A DNA stretch of 64,000 bases, taken from the NCBI GenBank assembly GCA_963680875.1, contig OY804575.1, positions 106,238,505 to 106,302,504 on the forward strand, given 5' to 3'. Position 1 is the stretch's first letter. Every line of letters starts with the position of its first letter. The notes under the pieces are model-generated. The model ran no database searches. It saw nothing but the letters and a program-made list of their open reading frames with translations, and was not told the DNA's origin. Below, in pieces: positions 12,743-25,690 of this stretch. Origin of the DNA: Bathymodiolus brooksi (lineage: Eukaryota > Mollusca > Bivalvia > Mytilida > Modiolidae). The position numbers and the translations under genes are program-made.

Positions 12743-12877
12743 AGTGTGAATTAGGACAATTTGGAAATAATTGTTCCGAAACATGTAATTTTGTCATTCA
12801 GCCATGTCATCATATCACGGATGTATGTCCTCATGGTAGCTGTCTATGTGGATATAGAAGGTTAAGCTGTAGTACAG
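12743..12877 (+). pseudogene. Copy A exon 5, EGF-like module (open)
   Basis: The exon is 135 bp, open, same length and phase as copy B, with acceptor AG at 12741-12742 and donor GTAAGT at 12878. It reads QCELGQFGNNCSETC, then PCHHITDVC and GSCLCGYRRLSC. One of the copy B cysteines (in its CNC) is Phe here and an extra Cys appears in GSCLC, so disulfide pairing may differ. On its own it would count as functional. Confidence 0.75.
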
Positions 12878-13344
12878 GTAAGTAATTGTAATTGATTACC
12901 TAAAATTAATATAACTGATTTTAAATTCCAATATGTCTAAACTCTATCATTTCCTAGAGAGGTAAACCGAGTATGTCCAAACCTTTCTACGTCAATGGGT
13001 ATAGGGCTAATTATTATATAACTTATTCAAAGTGTAGTGCATGAGTATAATACAGGACGGAAGTCCTCCTTATGGTATAGGATACAATCTCACTGATCGA
13101 TTAAATCTCAAGCCAGGCTATTAATGTATGGGCGCTGACATTAAAATAACAGTAAAGCCAACATAGGTCCGAAAGAAAATACTTTCATAAAAAGGACTTA
13201 AATAACAGGAACAATGTTTTATTCTTGTCAAATAGATGCCATATTCATTTCATTGCAAATTATCTCAATTCGTCTTGTGTAAGCAAACACATCACCTTTT
13301 TCAAGCTTGTCAAGAAAAATTACTTTCCAACGGAGTATTAAACG

Positions 13345-13445
13345 ATGAATATAGAACAGGAGTTTGAAGATACCAAAGGGGTAATCAGAATCCATAAATC
13401 GAAAGACAGATACCACAATGGCCAAAAGATAAAAAAGACATAAGG
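13345..13445 (-). mobile_element. Reverse-transcriptase element 3' tail
   Basis: The complement of the same end: GAAGATACCAAAGGGGTAAT followed by CGAAAGACAGATACCACAAT. It lies in copy A intron 5. Confidence 0.55.
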
Positions 13446-14559
13446 GCTCAATTTAGACCTACATTTGTACAATACATATATATTGTCGTAAAATGAAATA
13501 CTGTGTTTTCGTGCCCAAGTCAAAGAATGTCAAAAATACATTTCTAGAATCTATGTCAATTTCGAAAAATCGTGACGTCATGTGTAAACAAACAGTAACT
13601 TTTTCTAGTGTGTCATGACAAAACAACATGCAAGAGGAATGGTAAGCTATGAATACATAATAAATTTAGCTCAATTTAGAACTACAATGCATATATCTTG
13701 TCGTAAAATATATATTTTATTCACTGGAGCATTCAAAATGTAGGTAAAAATTGGATGTGCTTTCTGTATATGCGAGTGGGACATTGACCAATTCAACGGC
13801 GGCCAGTTTTTGTCTGGACGTAGTGAACCGAATTGTTCCCATATGAAGCACCATTAAAAACAATTCGTGTTACATCAAACTTATTGTATTGTTCAATAAT
13901 AAATAGTTAAATAGGACACAAGTTTCACAGCTTCGAAGCGTCTTTTCCAATACATACATGAATTAATACAAATTCTACTTATATAATAGTATATACATAG
14001 TTCATATTCAGTGAAGAAATGAAAAACAACAAGCAAAAACAAAGAACTATTAAGTGTCATACAAATGAATTATCAAAGTTAAAGTATGCTTAATCGATCA
14101 TGCCTTTTTATGTTAATGAAATGAACACACTGAACATTTAATTTGGATTAAACTTTCTAATAAAGATGGAGCTTAATTAAGGTAGTTAACATTGTGAACA
14201 TATAGGAAAGATGCATTCTTCTATTCACGTTCGGTAAGTGTATTGCTTTTTACAATTCGTGTTTATTGTTTACTCATCGAGAATAACTCTAAAACAATTC
14301 CGGTCATTTTTGACGTTGGGCCTATGACTGCGGCATGACGTCAAGCCCACCTGCATTTCACAGTCGAACTTCAATCTCCGCCCCTCAAGTGTCAACATGT
14401 CATATCACTTCCAATATTTAACAAATTTCAAACACAATTTACATCCACTTATCCAACAATAATTATCATCTGTACAACAATATTGCTCAAGTTTACAATA
14501 AATACATTATCAATGAAAACGAAGTGGTCATGTTGAGAATGTTCACACTCTTTTTAGGA

Positions 14560-14935
14560 CTTATACCTCGAATTCGACGCCAGTGGTCAACTTAGTACTA
14601 AAATGTATGATAAACGGGACGACTTCAATTTTAAAATCATAAATTTTCCAAACATGTGCAGCAATATACCAGCTTCTCCTGCATATGATGTTTACATCTC
14701 GCAATTGAATCGCTATGCAAGGGCCAGTAGCAATTATTCTGATTTCCTGAAACGTCATCTTCATCTGAGAAACAGGCTACTGGACGAGGGCTATAAAAAG
14801 ATTCGCCTTATTCGATCTCTTAAAAAGTTTATATTCCGATACCAAGATCTTGTCGAAATATATTCCGTCTCTGCAGAAACGATTATAAGCGATGCATTTT
14901 CATATAGTGAAAATGTATAAAGGTAAAGAAGTCAA
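14560..14935 (+). mobile_element. Reverse-transcriptase C-terminal fragment, copy A intron 5
   Basis: From 14563 the frame reads LYLEFDASGQLSTKMYDKR, then DDFNFKIINFPNMCSNIPAS, VYISQLNRYARASSNYSDF and SLKKFIFRYQDLVEIYSVS, ending at 14920. It is open for some 118 codons. It belongs to a different subfamily from 54102-54960, so it probably inserted independently in the same intron of each paralogue. The catalytic part is missing. Confidence 0.7.
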
Positions 14936-15289
14936 GAAAAATGTCAAGGATATTTTTTATCAATGTGTGACGTAAAAATATTTTTGACATTTACGTCACC
15001 GAATATGGTACTGCTTTGACAACTATTTTACCTATTTTGTTCCTGTATTTAAATACTGTTATAGTGACAGCCGGAACCTTTGAACCGTAATGAGAGCGGG
15101 AGGTTTGGCGCTTTAAAATCTGATTCAATCCACCATTTCTTTAGAAATGCCTGTACCAAGTCAGGGTCATTACGGTTTTCAAAGTTTTCCGGTTGTTGAC
15201 TGATTTTGTCTGTTTATATAATTATGAGTTTTGACTTTCCCTTTGTAAGATTGTTCGGAGTTCGGTCATTTTGTTATTACCCTTATTTA

Positions 15290-15490
15290 GACTTTTCAGA
15301 GAATGCCAAGAATGTTCAGACTCTGTCCAGACACTCAGGCAATGCTAAGAATATTCAGACTCTGTCGGGTAATATACAGACAATGCTAAGACAAATTAGA
15401 TCTTGTTCAGACTTTATAAGGAAACGTTCAGACATCTAAGAATTTTCAGAACTTCTTCAGTAAGCACAAACTCTTGTGTATTCAGACATT
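15290..15490 (+). repeat. TTCAGAC/AATGCTAAGAA minisatellite
   Basis: Imperfect repeats of AATGCTAAGAATATTCAGAC with CTCTGTC spacers. The same repeat type occurs at 38985-39260. Confidence 0.6.
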
Positions 15491-15789
15491 CTTGACTTCT
15501 TAGAGTATAGCACTACGGAAGATGTATTATGTATATTTTATACCTGGCTTTTAGATTTCTTAATAAAATTCGATTGACACTTGGATGCTTGCGAAACGCA
15601 TTGTATTTTTATGAAAGCATAATATCAGTATTTTTGATATATTTATATATGCATCGAAGGAAGCTGATGTAGATTGAGGGAATAATATGTCAACATTGTA
15701 AACAGTTGTCTTTTCCTGGTAATTATACCCCCGCTCCACGAAGGGGGAGATGGATATACCGTTTTACCTCTGTCCGTCTGTCCGTCCGT

Positions 15790-16800
15790 CCTTACGTCCG
15801 TCCAAGATATTTTTCGTCGCATTTATCCCAGTAACTGTTGGCAGAAATCTGATATTTGGTCACAAGCGTCATATAGGCATACCATATTGTGGGTAGCGGT
15901 TTTGGACCCGTCAGATTCCTACTTCCTGTTTGCCGACTTAGTTGGTTTTTATACACATTGAACATATATGCACATTTTCCGTCACATTTTTCTCAGCAAC
16001 TATTGATGGCAGAAATCTGATATTTGGTCACAAGCTTCATATAGGTACCCCATATCGTGGGAATCGTTTTTGGACCCATCTGATTCCTACTTACTGTTTG
16101 TCAACTTTGTTGATTTTTATACACATTTAACATACATTTGTATATGCACATTTTTCGTCGCATTTTTCTAAGCAACTATTGATGACAGGAATCTGATATT
16201 TGGTCACAAGCTTCATATAGGTATGTCATATTGTGGGAAGCGTTTTTGGACCCATCAGATTGCTACTTCCTGTTTGCCAACTTTGTTGATTTATATACAC
16301 ATTTGTATATGCTCATTTTTCGTCGCATTTTTCTCAGCCACTATTGATGGCAGAAATCTTATATTAGGTCACAAGCTTCATATAGGTACCCTATATCGTG
16401 GGAAACGTTTCTGGACCCATCAGATTCCTACTTCCTCTTTGCCGATTTTGTTGATTTTATACACATTTAACATACATTTGTATATGCACATTTTTCGTCA
16501 CATTTTTCTCAGCAACTATTGATGGCAGAGATCTGATATTTGGTCACAAGCTTCATATATGTACCCCATATCGTGGGAAGCGTTTTTGGACCCATCAGAT
16601 TCCTACTTCCTGTTTGCCGACTTTGTTGATTTTTATACACATTGAACATACATTTTGTATATGCCCATGTTTAGTCGCATTTTTCTCAGCAACTATTGCT
16701 GGCAGAAATCTGATATTTGGTCACAAGCTTTATATAGGTACCCCATATCGTGGGAAGCGTTTTTTGACCCGTTAGATTCCTACGTCCTGTTTGCCGAAGA
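15790..16800 (+). repeat. Six-copy satellite, about 167-176 bp per unit
   Basis: The phrase GCAACTATTGATGGCAGAAA or a close variant begins near 15830, 16000, 16170, 16338, 16511 and 16687. Units also share TTTGGTCACAAGCTTCATAT and CCCATCAGATTCCTACTTCC. It starts after a GTCCGTCCGTCC stretch (15770-15805) and ends 80 bp before copy A exon 6. Copy B lacks it. Confidence 0.85.
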
Positions 16801-16880
16801 GCGTGGGTATCATAAGTGAGCATTAGTTCACAGTTCATCTTGTTTATAGTTAAATTGAATTTCAATGTCTTTCAATATAG

Positions 16881-17027
16881 AATGCAGTATTGATAACTAT
16901 GGTTACAATTATAACCAATCATGCGACGGCTGTTTATCTGATTCTTGTCAAACGACACATGGTTACTGTTTAAATCAATCTGGATGTAAACCTGGATGGC
17001 AGTCTGGGCAGCAGAAGTGTGATATAG
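16881..17027 (+). pseudogene. Copy A exon 6, EGF-like module (open, one Cys lost)
   Basis: The exon is 147 bp, nine bases shorter than copy B but in frame, with acceptor AG at 16879-16880 and donor GTAATG at 17028. It encodes ECSIDNYGYNYNQSC, then CLSDSC, HGYC, GCKPGW and KCDI. The second EGF cysteine of copy B is Tyr here, leaving an unpaired cysteine. A six-copy satellite of roughly 172 bp ends 80 bp upstream. Confidence 0.75.
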
Positions 17028-17874
17028 GTAATGTTGTATTATACATAAGAACGGAATAGATAATTGCATTGATGGGGGATAAACAATAATAGGAAACGAA
17101 AACTAAATCTTTAAAGAGTAATACATCAATTAATTTCTTAAAGATTGTCTATTAAATGTGTGTTCTATCAGACTACTTGGACACTTTGTCTCAAGCTTTA
17201 CATTGTCAATACCATATATGCTCTGATACCGACATATTTCCGTTGCGATATGTGAGAAATATATTTCAGTGAAATGCCATTCTCCGGAACATTCCTATAC
17301 TATCCAGATAGCACCAATATCCCTGGAAATTCTGTATTTATAGGTCATCAATTAAAGCATTGAAATACAACTAAAAATGTGTGCTAACAATTATCTTTAT
17401 TGCTTGACCTTCATTTACTATTTTTATTTGTACCATTCCATATAATATTTTTTTCCAAAAAAAGCAAAAAATGAAAACAAAAAAAAACAATAACAAAACA
17501 ACAAAGCGAATGGACCTTTTTTACTGAAGGATAATAGACGTCACTTTTTTACTGAATTGATAGATACACGGAATATACATTCAAATTAGTAGTTATATAT
17601 TTTTGCTCAAAGTACTTTAAGATATAATTTCCAAGCATGGGTAGGAAGCTATATTTAATTATTTCCATTTTCTTTAAAAAAAAAACCAGCCATTACGATC
17701 CCGAGATTCATTTTTGTTTGTTTTATAGCACTAATATATGCCACTCTCCTACCCAATACAGCATTATGACAATACGTTCAACATTTGTAGCATTGTACTT
17801 TCATTTTTGTTAAGTATGGAAAACTGGTACTATTTGTCCTCTTTAATTATAGTGCATGCCCTCGCGATCAATAT

Positions 17875-18110
17875 TTATTTAACTATATAAAGATGACAAA
17901 AAGGAAGGCGAAAGGGTCTGGCGCATTCAATATTCATTCCATTAAAGACATCCCCGTATTCATTACTACTATCTTCTGGTTGTTTCTGTATTGATCTTGC
18001 TTTGGAATAGGGGCCAACTGTACTGGCACAAGACCCACAGGCAAAGCAGATATACAAAAAATCTACTAGTTCACCAATACAAACACGACTTAAATGAATA
18101 ATATAATTTG
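17875..18110 (-). other. Conserved antisense open frame in copy A intron after exon 6
   Basis: The minus strand reads SRVCIGELVDFLY, then SIQKQPEDSSNEYGDVFNGM. The corresponding copy B intron (57104-57346) reads SRVCIGGMAAFYTY and TTQKQPDDRAYEYGDVLNGI in the same frame. Both stay open for some 80 codons. The function is unknown; it may be a fragment of an unrelated exon trapped before the duplication. Confidence 0.35.
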
Positions 18111-18234
18111 TATGGAATGATACATTTATATAAATATGTAAATTCAACTACGTTTGTCATATAACCAAACAGGTCGAAATAATAATAATTATATATATAT
18201 ATATATACATGTATATATATATAAATCTCGTGCG

Positions 18235-18335
18235 CATGGTGCGCTTCTGGAAGGAATTCGTGTTGTTCAAAGGTTGTTTGTCCTTCTATTATCCATAGTA
18301 TTGTCTGTCCTTCGATTTGTTTCTTTTAATTACCC
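18235..18335 (+). mobile_element. Reverse-transcriptase element 3' tail fragment
   Basis: GAATTCGTGTTGTTCAAAGG, TTGTTTGTCCTTCTATTATC and TCTGTCCTTCGATTTG match the tail. The equivalent copy in B is 57472-57590, so this insertion predates the duplication. Confidence 0.5.
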
Positions 18336-18724
18336 AAATACTCAACTATGCGCAGAGTCAAAGATGGAAAGGCCTAATGATTCGAAAATCATTGGCAACA
18401 AGAAAGAAAACGGATCTTAACAGGATAAGCCATATCGTATGAGACAGATGGACCTTAATTATATAGAAACAGCATATAGAAACGCTTATGAAAAAGAAAC
18501 ATTCGCGGAACTATTTTATTACTATATGTGGTTGTTTATAATGTCAAGAATAATTTTATTTGTATCTTTTCCCGTCACATCTCGCCTTTTTCGATAAAAT
18601 CGGCATCTTCACCGTATTATAATTTATCAAATAAAAACTTAGGTATCCAACATAGTGCGCCTGAGGCGTTTCTGAAATAACCTTCATCAGGTAGGCCCAT
18701 AATCAAAAGATGACTTGATTGATT

Positions 18725-18880
18725 TGATTTATTGTGCTTAGCGCCACTCTTAGCAATATTTCAGCTATATCAGTTTTAGTGGAGGAAGAAGCCGGAGTAT
18801 CCGGAGAGAACCACCGACCGTGGGCAACCAACCGGTAAGCTTTATCACTTTCGGCTGCAAGTCTAGTGCACCTTTTATGC
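18725..18880 (-). mobile_element. Core-domain SINE fragment
   Basis: The complement of the tail (TTAGCAATATTTCAGC) and core (GGAGAGAACCACCGACC), then a TTGCGGC-like end matching 56860-56890. It lies in the intron between copy A exon 6 and exon 8. Confidence 0.65.
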
Positions 18881-19782
18881 TTCAATTATAATCTTTAATG
18901 AAATCTATACATTTGTTAGTGAAAAACATAATTACCAGTACCTTCGCATGGCCTTGTTAATATTAGTAGCATGTTATATAAATAGTGTTAGTCATCTTAG
19001 TACAATACAATTAAAATTTATCAATGAATGCAATATGGATTTTGAGAGTCATTTTATAAGTGTTGCTAATGTTAGACTTGTTTGTTTACTTCCTATTGTA
19101 GCGCATACATATATGTACTTTCGTTTTTGACCCACGTGTTGGGGGGTATGAAAAATCTAAAATGTTTGGTGTTTGTTTATCAATATTATATATGGAGTAT
19201 TCAATACAACGGAAATTAAATATAGATTATTTAAGACATTAATATATACAGAAAGTATTTGAGTTTTGAAAAAGAGATACTTGAAATCACTCTCAATTTC
19301 TATTCAACGACTTTAACAAGGTATAGGAACTTCATCTTCACATTACTGACTGTGAGTAGATAGCATTTTTTTCATTTATGTCTGACATGAAAAATAAAAA
19401 GAGCAAAATAACAAAACAAAATAATAATATGCAGAAAAATAGAAATACATACAGAAAACAACATACATTGTAACAAACAAAAAAGACACACATAAGAAAG
19501 AACACACAGTGTGTGACCTAAACATTATTTGTTCAATTTATGTATATGGTATGATTTACTGAATATGATACTTGCCAACATACAACAGTGTACACTGCAA
19601 ATATACACACAAGTACACACTGCAAATATAAACACCAGTGTATACTGTACATGTATGTTGCATATATTATTGCACGATTATATTTACATTAATTCCATGT
19701 ATGAAATATTTGATATGTGTTACCAATGATAATTGTAAAACGTTTTCTTCCCTAATACAGTCATTTTTTTTTGTAATTTACT

Positions 19783-19875
19783 AAGCCGGCGCTAACCCAC
19801 GCCGTATTGGTGAAAGGCTTGTATGAGTTGTTAGGTAATACAACTACATAACTCATTGAACCACCCGGGCCAAGT
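19783..19875 (-). mobile_element. SINE tRNA-like head fragment
   Basis: The reverse complement matches the head at 56748-56835 (CCCGGGTGGNTCAATGAG, CTCATACAAGC, GGCGTGGG). No core domain follows. Confidence 0.55.
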
Positions 19876-21099
19876 CATAATTAAAAGGTTGGAAGCCGAC
19901 TAATTTTAACACCGTTGGGAGCACGTAAGCAAAGAGCCTCAACAGGACAGCCAAAATCGGCTAAGGTCATTTATGACTGAATGGAGTATCGTCTTAGTTC
20001 TATTATTGATTACTTTAATTATGAGATGTACAATTCAGTATATCTAATAAACCATGTCAATGCCGAAACACGGACTACTTGGCTAAGAAAGGTAAGCAAA
20101 TGTATAAGTGATATGATTCTATTCTAGATTCGTAGCAAACATTTTTTTATTTGTTACCATTTCTATTTTCATTTTGCACATGAGTATAACACATAATGGG
20201 TTCATTATGTTACTCCAATTTCGCTTTTATTTTGAACTTGTATCTACTGATCTATTTGAATTAATCTTTCGAGAGAACTCGTATTGAAGTCATTGTCAGC
20301 AATTTAATTGTAGTGTAGGTTACGTCTCTGTGAAACTATTTTACTCGCATTGTTTTCAGGGTTGAACAGTAAATATATTTCGTTTCAAGTCTTATATTAA
20401 GAATTACAATAGGAACTGATATACGTCTATTTGGTAATCATTTTCATTTCAAAACAGGGCTAGTTGTGAATGACATACGTTTGATCAAGCAATACAGAGC
20501 CCTTTCTTCACGCTGCGACGTTACATGCGGTCTTTCGAGATGTGGCAAGACTTTCACGGTGTTCGTGTGGGTTGTTTTCTCGCAAGCCGGCATACTACTG
20601 TATAATTATAGCACATCTGACGTCCAATAGCCTTTGAAGGACATTCCTGTTGACCGCATGTCGATTATGAACTTGGATTGGTGTTTTTTTTTTAATCAAG
20701 GGTTCTGAATAAATCCTCAACATGAACACATCAGTAAGTTGACAAATGTATTTGTCATGTTTTGCAATTGATTCTAGCTATGCTAAATATGTATATATCA
20801 AACCATGGTGATGATGACTTCTGGATTTGAAGAGTCAAAATGTATAAGAAAATACAGCATTGTTCAATGAAATACTTGAGGTCAAAGATAAAGCTAAAAA
20901 TTAATTAGTGTACATCCAGAGAGAATCTAAAGATTTCCCGAGAAAAGCAACAATATAAATATATCTACAAAATAACGTGATCGGTTCATAATGAGTTTTG
21001 TCTTCTTGTTTTATTTCCGTTTTTTTTTTTCACTTTATTTAATTTTTTTTTTCATTTTTTCAAATAGATTCATAATGTGAACTGTGTTATATTTTACAG

Positions 21100-21235
21100 A
21101 ATTTCAGCTGGTGATCATGGATTTGATTGTGTAGACGTTGTGGAACATGCAACAATACTTTATGTGAGCGATTTGAAGGAAATTGCACACATGGATGTAT
21201 TGAAGGCTTCAAAGGACACCAGTGTCTTGTCTCAG
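21100..21235 (+). pseudogene. Copy A exon 8, EGF-like module with two 1-bp deletions
   Basis: The exon is 136 bp against 138 in copy B, with strong base-level identity (GGATTTGATTGTGTAGA shared). One base is lost in the first 20 positions and another about 30 bases later, so the reading frame hits a stop. The acceptor CAG ends at 21099. The donor is a weak GTTTTT at 21236. Confidence 0.7.
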
Positions 21236-21577
21236 GTTTTTGAAATATAGTTTACCATTGTAAAGATAATTCCGGTAAATAGTAATAATACCCATCGATA
21301 CACACATAATCTGACATATTAAGATAATCATTCCATGAATATTTTCATGGGAATCAAACAAATATGCATTCCACAAGTTACTTATCTAGGTGCTGTGGAA
21401 CGCGTCACGGTCACATCTCAATAGGCGAACTATAAATATGTTATTTCAAAAGTCCAAAATGGGCGAAATAGAGTGCAATAAAAATATATTAATGAAAACG
21501 TAGATATATAATTTAATTAAATTAATAAAATCGTAGACATGACATAAAATAGCATGACACGTACTTTTGATCTACAG

Positions 21578-21626
21578 TTACACCACAGTCAGATGGACAA
21601 ACTACAAAGGATATATAGAATCTAAC
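21578..21626 (+). pseudogene. Copy A stalk/TM exon, truncated
   Basis: After CAG at 21575-21577 the phase-1 frame reads VTPQSDGQTTKDI and then TAG, resembling the copy B stalk VPPSSSEPPTTNI. Similarity ends where a hairpin-bearing element begins (about 21627). No hydrophobic helix is seen after that element ends near 22045. The match is short, so the assignment is moderate. Confidence 0.45.
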
Positions 21627-22045
21627 ACTGGGAAAAGTGCAAGACAGGGAAATCTCCGACACCCGAGGGTGTCGGAGATTTCCCTGTCTAGCACTTTTTG
21701 CGGGTGTTTGATTTTATTTCTCACTTTTATCAGCTGTTTTTAGTTTCGTGTTTCTTAATGTACATTTAGCAGACGATCATGTAAACAATGTGAGTTATTT
21801 CCCCTTGATGTCAATCAAAAAGGTAGTTCCGTATTTGTGTGTATTGCGTGAAGGTTATTATGTAATAATATGGCTGATTGTTAGGATTTGCGTGTTTATA
21901 AAAGATTGAAAACTTATACACAGTGAATTGTTTATTTTAAAAAGGAAAAGCATGGGGAATTGGGTAGGAAAGGGGCAGTTGACATAAACTTTACTGCATG
22001 CATTTGCCGGTAAAACTCACGTGATTTTTTGTCTTGCACTAGTGG
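21627..22045. mobile_element. Hairpin-bearing element interrupting copy A TM exon
   Basis: A near-perfect hairpin (21633-21663 with 21667-21698; arm core ACAGGGAAATCTCCGACACC) starts the element, and the right end near 22030-22044 carries TTGTCTTGCACTAGTGGGA, the inverse of the left AGTGCAAGACA. No target duplication is clear. Confidence 0.5.
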
Positions 22046-23550
22046 GATTTAGCCTGAGAGAAAACAACTTCTCGAGGATAAACAGCTAGATGTGCACCTC
22101 ACATGAAGGCAATACCTGTGTTATTATGCCGAAGCTACTCCAAATCGATACCTACACACACATATACACGACTACTTAATGTCCTGACCTGGCACAAACA
22201 TTTCAATACCATCTGGCAGAGTCACTCTGGTTTTATGGGTCCAAATGTTCTATCTTTGTGTGACGATGCGGTCAATAAAGTATTATCCACCTGTGAGCAA
22301 AACTACATTAATTCTGTAAGAAGACATTATGTTGTTTCTGAAAATGCATGATTAGAAATTATGTTGACTTGGTTTTATTCTCAGTTTAGCATTTTACTGA
22401 CTTGTACTATGTTGATTAAGCTCAAAAGACACAATCACTTCTAAAATAATTACAGTTTTGCCTCGTACATAGATTAGATATTAGTTCAAAATAGTCTTAA
22501 TATAACCATGAGTACTATTTATTAATAATGGCTAACAATCATTCACTGATCCTGTTTATGTTTACGTTGTCATTCATTTTTGTAATAGCATATGATCTAC
22601 TTAAGAAATGATTCATGGGAGCCATCCCTTGTATCCAGTTTTAAAATGGGTAACATTATTTTCGTAAAATACCGAGCTTTAGCTAGCGATAAAGTGCATC
22701 GTAATTATAGCAACCCATGATAAAACGTGATACAAACTATGGCTTCCATGGAATATTTCGATTCTGGTAGGACAAACTTATTTTTTGAAGCGAAGCCCGT
22801 AATGAAAATGCATATCATGATATAATTTGGTATTCTTCATGGTCACAGTTGTTTTTCTTATATAAATAACAAGACGGTGTTGAAATAATGTTACCGATAT
22901 TTGGCAATTTGGTGGCATTTTGATTTTAGCAACTTAAAGAAATAAAATGCTCACAAATTCGGAAAATAAATCGGAGGACGACAAACTACAAATGTCAGAG
23001 CCGATTGATGGTTATCTTTAGTATTTTTCCAAAAAAATACATTTAAATAAATGATGCACCTATTTTTATGCTTGCATGCACTACGGTCCTATATGAATAC
23101 ATGAAATAACAAATGATGTTAATTTTTTCCCACACTACGCATGCGGGAATTAAAATATATCGGGACTTTTATCACGGTATTATTTATATGACCAACGAAT
23201 GACGTATTGTTATAATTGTGTATGAGCGAATTTGTGCAGGTTTTTTTTATCGTTTTGTTTATATCTGAATTGACGTTGGAAATGCAATAATCAAGAACCG
23301 GATGATTGAGATCCCACTAACCGGCTTAAAACTACCATGTGTTAATGTCTGTCCCCACACGGAACCTGGACCCGACACATTATATATCATGCTCTTTTGT
23401 ATATTCAGTGGTATGAGGTGAGAAGTAATTGTTAACTGTTGATATCGGTGGAATTATTGACTATCACAAATATTTCTTTTCATAATATTGATTTCGACCT
23501 ACAGACTCCATAAAAAGTATCTTGCTATATTTGTATATTTTTTATTTTAG

Positions 23551-23651
23551 ATATATACTAGGGAAAACAGATGGAGATGCAAAGAAACACAACAGACAAA
23601 ATGAGAGAGAATATGTAAATGGTACATTTACTAACGATTATGCAAATATTA
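23551..23651 (+). CDS. Copy A cytoplasmic-tail exon (open)
   Basis: The exon is 101 bp, entering in phase 2 (exactly what the TM exon leaves) and ending in phase 1, with pyrimidine-rich acceptor TTTATTTTAG at 23541-23550 and donor GTAAGC at 23652. It encodes a charged, non-hydrophobic stretch with REYVNGTF and NDYANI. The Y-V-N-G and Y-A-N-I tetrapeptides look like SH2-type phosphotyrosine sites. It is listed as CDS because it is intact, though its gene is disabled upstream. Function is inferred from phase and position only. Confidence 0.5.
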
Positions 23652-24944
23652 GTAAGCTTTTCCCTAATTACATTGGACAGTGGGCGTCCGAAAAGAATAT
23701 GATCAATTATATACATGCCTGATATGTTCTTTGGCTCACTGATCGTCAACTCTTGTAATAATAGTTGTAACCTGTAGTCTTACATTGTAAATCTGGCAGT
23801 AATTGTTTTCTGAATTATTCATCACGAACGCATTAATACAAAGAAGTAAAATATTAAAACTGCTGATACACTTTTAGTAGTTGCAATTTAAAATATAATC
23901 TTATTGTAAAACTTACGTTATTTAAGCATGAATATTAATAATAAATTGCTGGAGACCACGAGCCTAATTTAAGAATGAATTGTAGTGTATACGAAAACAA
24001 TAGAGAAGTGAGACTGAAGGTCGAGTAAAATGTAATTTGGAAAAAATGTCAAACTCCAAAAGTATGCATTATTATTCTCTGTCAATGCAGGTGGAAAATT
24101 TGTATTTCACTTTCAATTTCAGTATTTGATATTGTTTCAATGCTGAATACAAAACAAAACTACGATACCTATCTGGTTTGGTTTCATTTAGGAATATGAT
24201 ATTTCAGTATTATCAATGTATTTTCTTTATACTAGTCGTGATACTAACAGTTATATTGGTGTTCGTTTGACATGTAACATATTAATTACATTGAAATAAA
24301 ACAATAAAAAACAATAAAAAACGAATATAACAAATAACAGAACAAGACCAAAACAACATAAGAAAGCAAAGAAAAAAGTACGACACCACAACAACATTTA
24401 TTCCGATTAAGATCAGATTTCCCACTAGCTCCCATTTTCTTAAATGTCGCAGCGTGTGAGATCTAGGAACATCCCAATACGGGTCACATGCATATATAAT
24501 GATATGATAAATACTACTATGACCTTTTTCATCCAAACTGATTGTTCGTACCATGCACGTGACATTGTCTCGCAATCGCTGTTTTCAAATGTAGGTACAT
24601 ATGGTCACTCGCATGTGTCCCAGTTGGTTTTTCACACGTTTAGTGCGCCGCAATGTCAGTAAAGGGGAATAATTGAAAGATTTTAATAAGATTGGAGAAC
24701 AGTTAGAATCCACTTCTAAAATCGTACAAATTTACAGATACATGTTTCATTGCCATTTAATGGATATTCAGCCAAAATTGCCATCATCTTATAATTGTTC
24801 TTACACAACATTTTGAACCTTTGAATAAATCCTTTGTAACCATTCGTCTATTAGTGGGGTTAATATTGATTGGTAGACATATATATATAATGTGCTTATT
24901 GTCTGCTTGGCACTTTGCTATTGGTTCATAATTCTAAAGGGGTC

Positions 24945-25155
24945 GTCGTGGTCGTGATCGTATGGCAGAATTACATTTACCCGTGTCGAACACAACTAAC
25001 GTTGTGAGTTCGAACCCCGTTCAATGCGATGTGTACTCAATACAACATTATGTGATAAAGTGCGTCAATGACTTGCAACATATCGGTGATTTCCTCTGGG
25101 TACGCTGGTTTTCTCCAACAATAAAACTGACCTCCACGATATAACTGAAACTAAA
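24945..25155 (+). mobile_element. Core-domain SINE, tRNA-like head
   Basis: The head has GTGAGTTCGAACCCCGTTC (box B-like), then TGACTTGCAACATATCGGTG and CAACAATAAAACTGACC, ending ACGATATAACTGAAAC. It lies in copy A between the two tail exons. Confidence 0.65.
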
Positions 25156-25690
25156 CCGTTTTGATATCTGATTCTTATCTTGAACTTTATGTATGCATAA
25201 TATATTATTCTTCGTGACGTAGACATACACATACTAATAGTTGTATAAAAGAGAGTATACATTGTTCATGTTATGCAATTGAAATAAAATTAGATGTGTG
25301 CTATATATCCTTTCACATATTGTCTTTGGCGATACACTAGCATCTAATGGCCGTTCAGTTATATGCAAGCCATTTACATATATTGACCAATAAAACAACA
25401 GCTCTTGGCGTGTACCCGGCTCACTGATGATTGGTGAGTTGAAAACATGAACCTTTGCATGACCGCAAACGGGGATGCCGCTAGATGTGAATGTATCGCT
25501 AAAAACTAAAACAAATGTATACTTTTAATGAGATTGTATATCAAGGTGCATAAAAGTCAGTATTAAATGTAGCTTATTAACTAATCCACTCATAGTAGCT
25601 ATTGTATTTACATTTATAAATAATATAATAGTGTAGCTTAATATTATAGAAGAAATAACTGTATTGCAAATAACGATTTTTGTATTATAG

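Noticed and set aside
16223..16522. 99-codon ORF
   Set aside because: It runs through two units of the 170-bp satellite; the peptide repeats with the DNA repeat and has no domain.
22103..22351. 82-codon ORF after the hairpin element
   Set aside because: No family recognised, no splice context and no counterpart in copy B.
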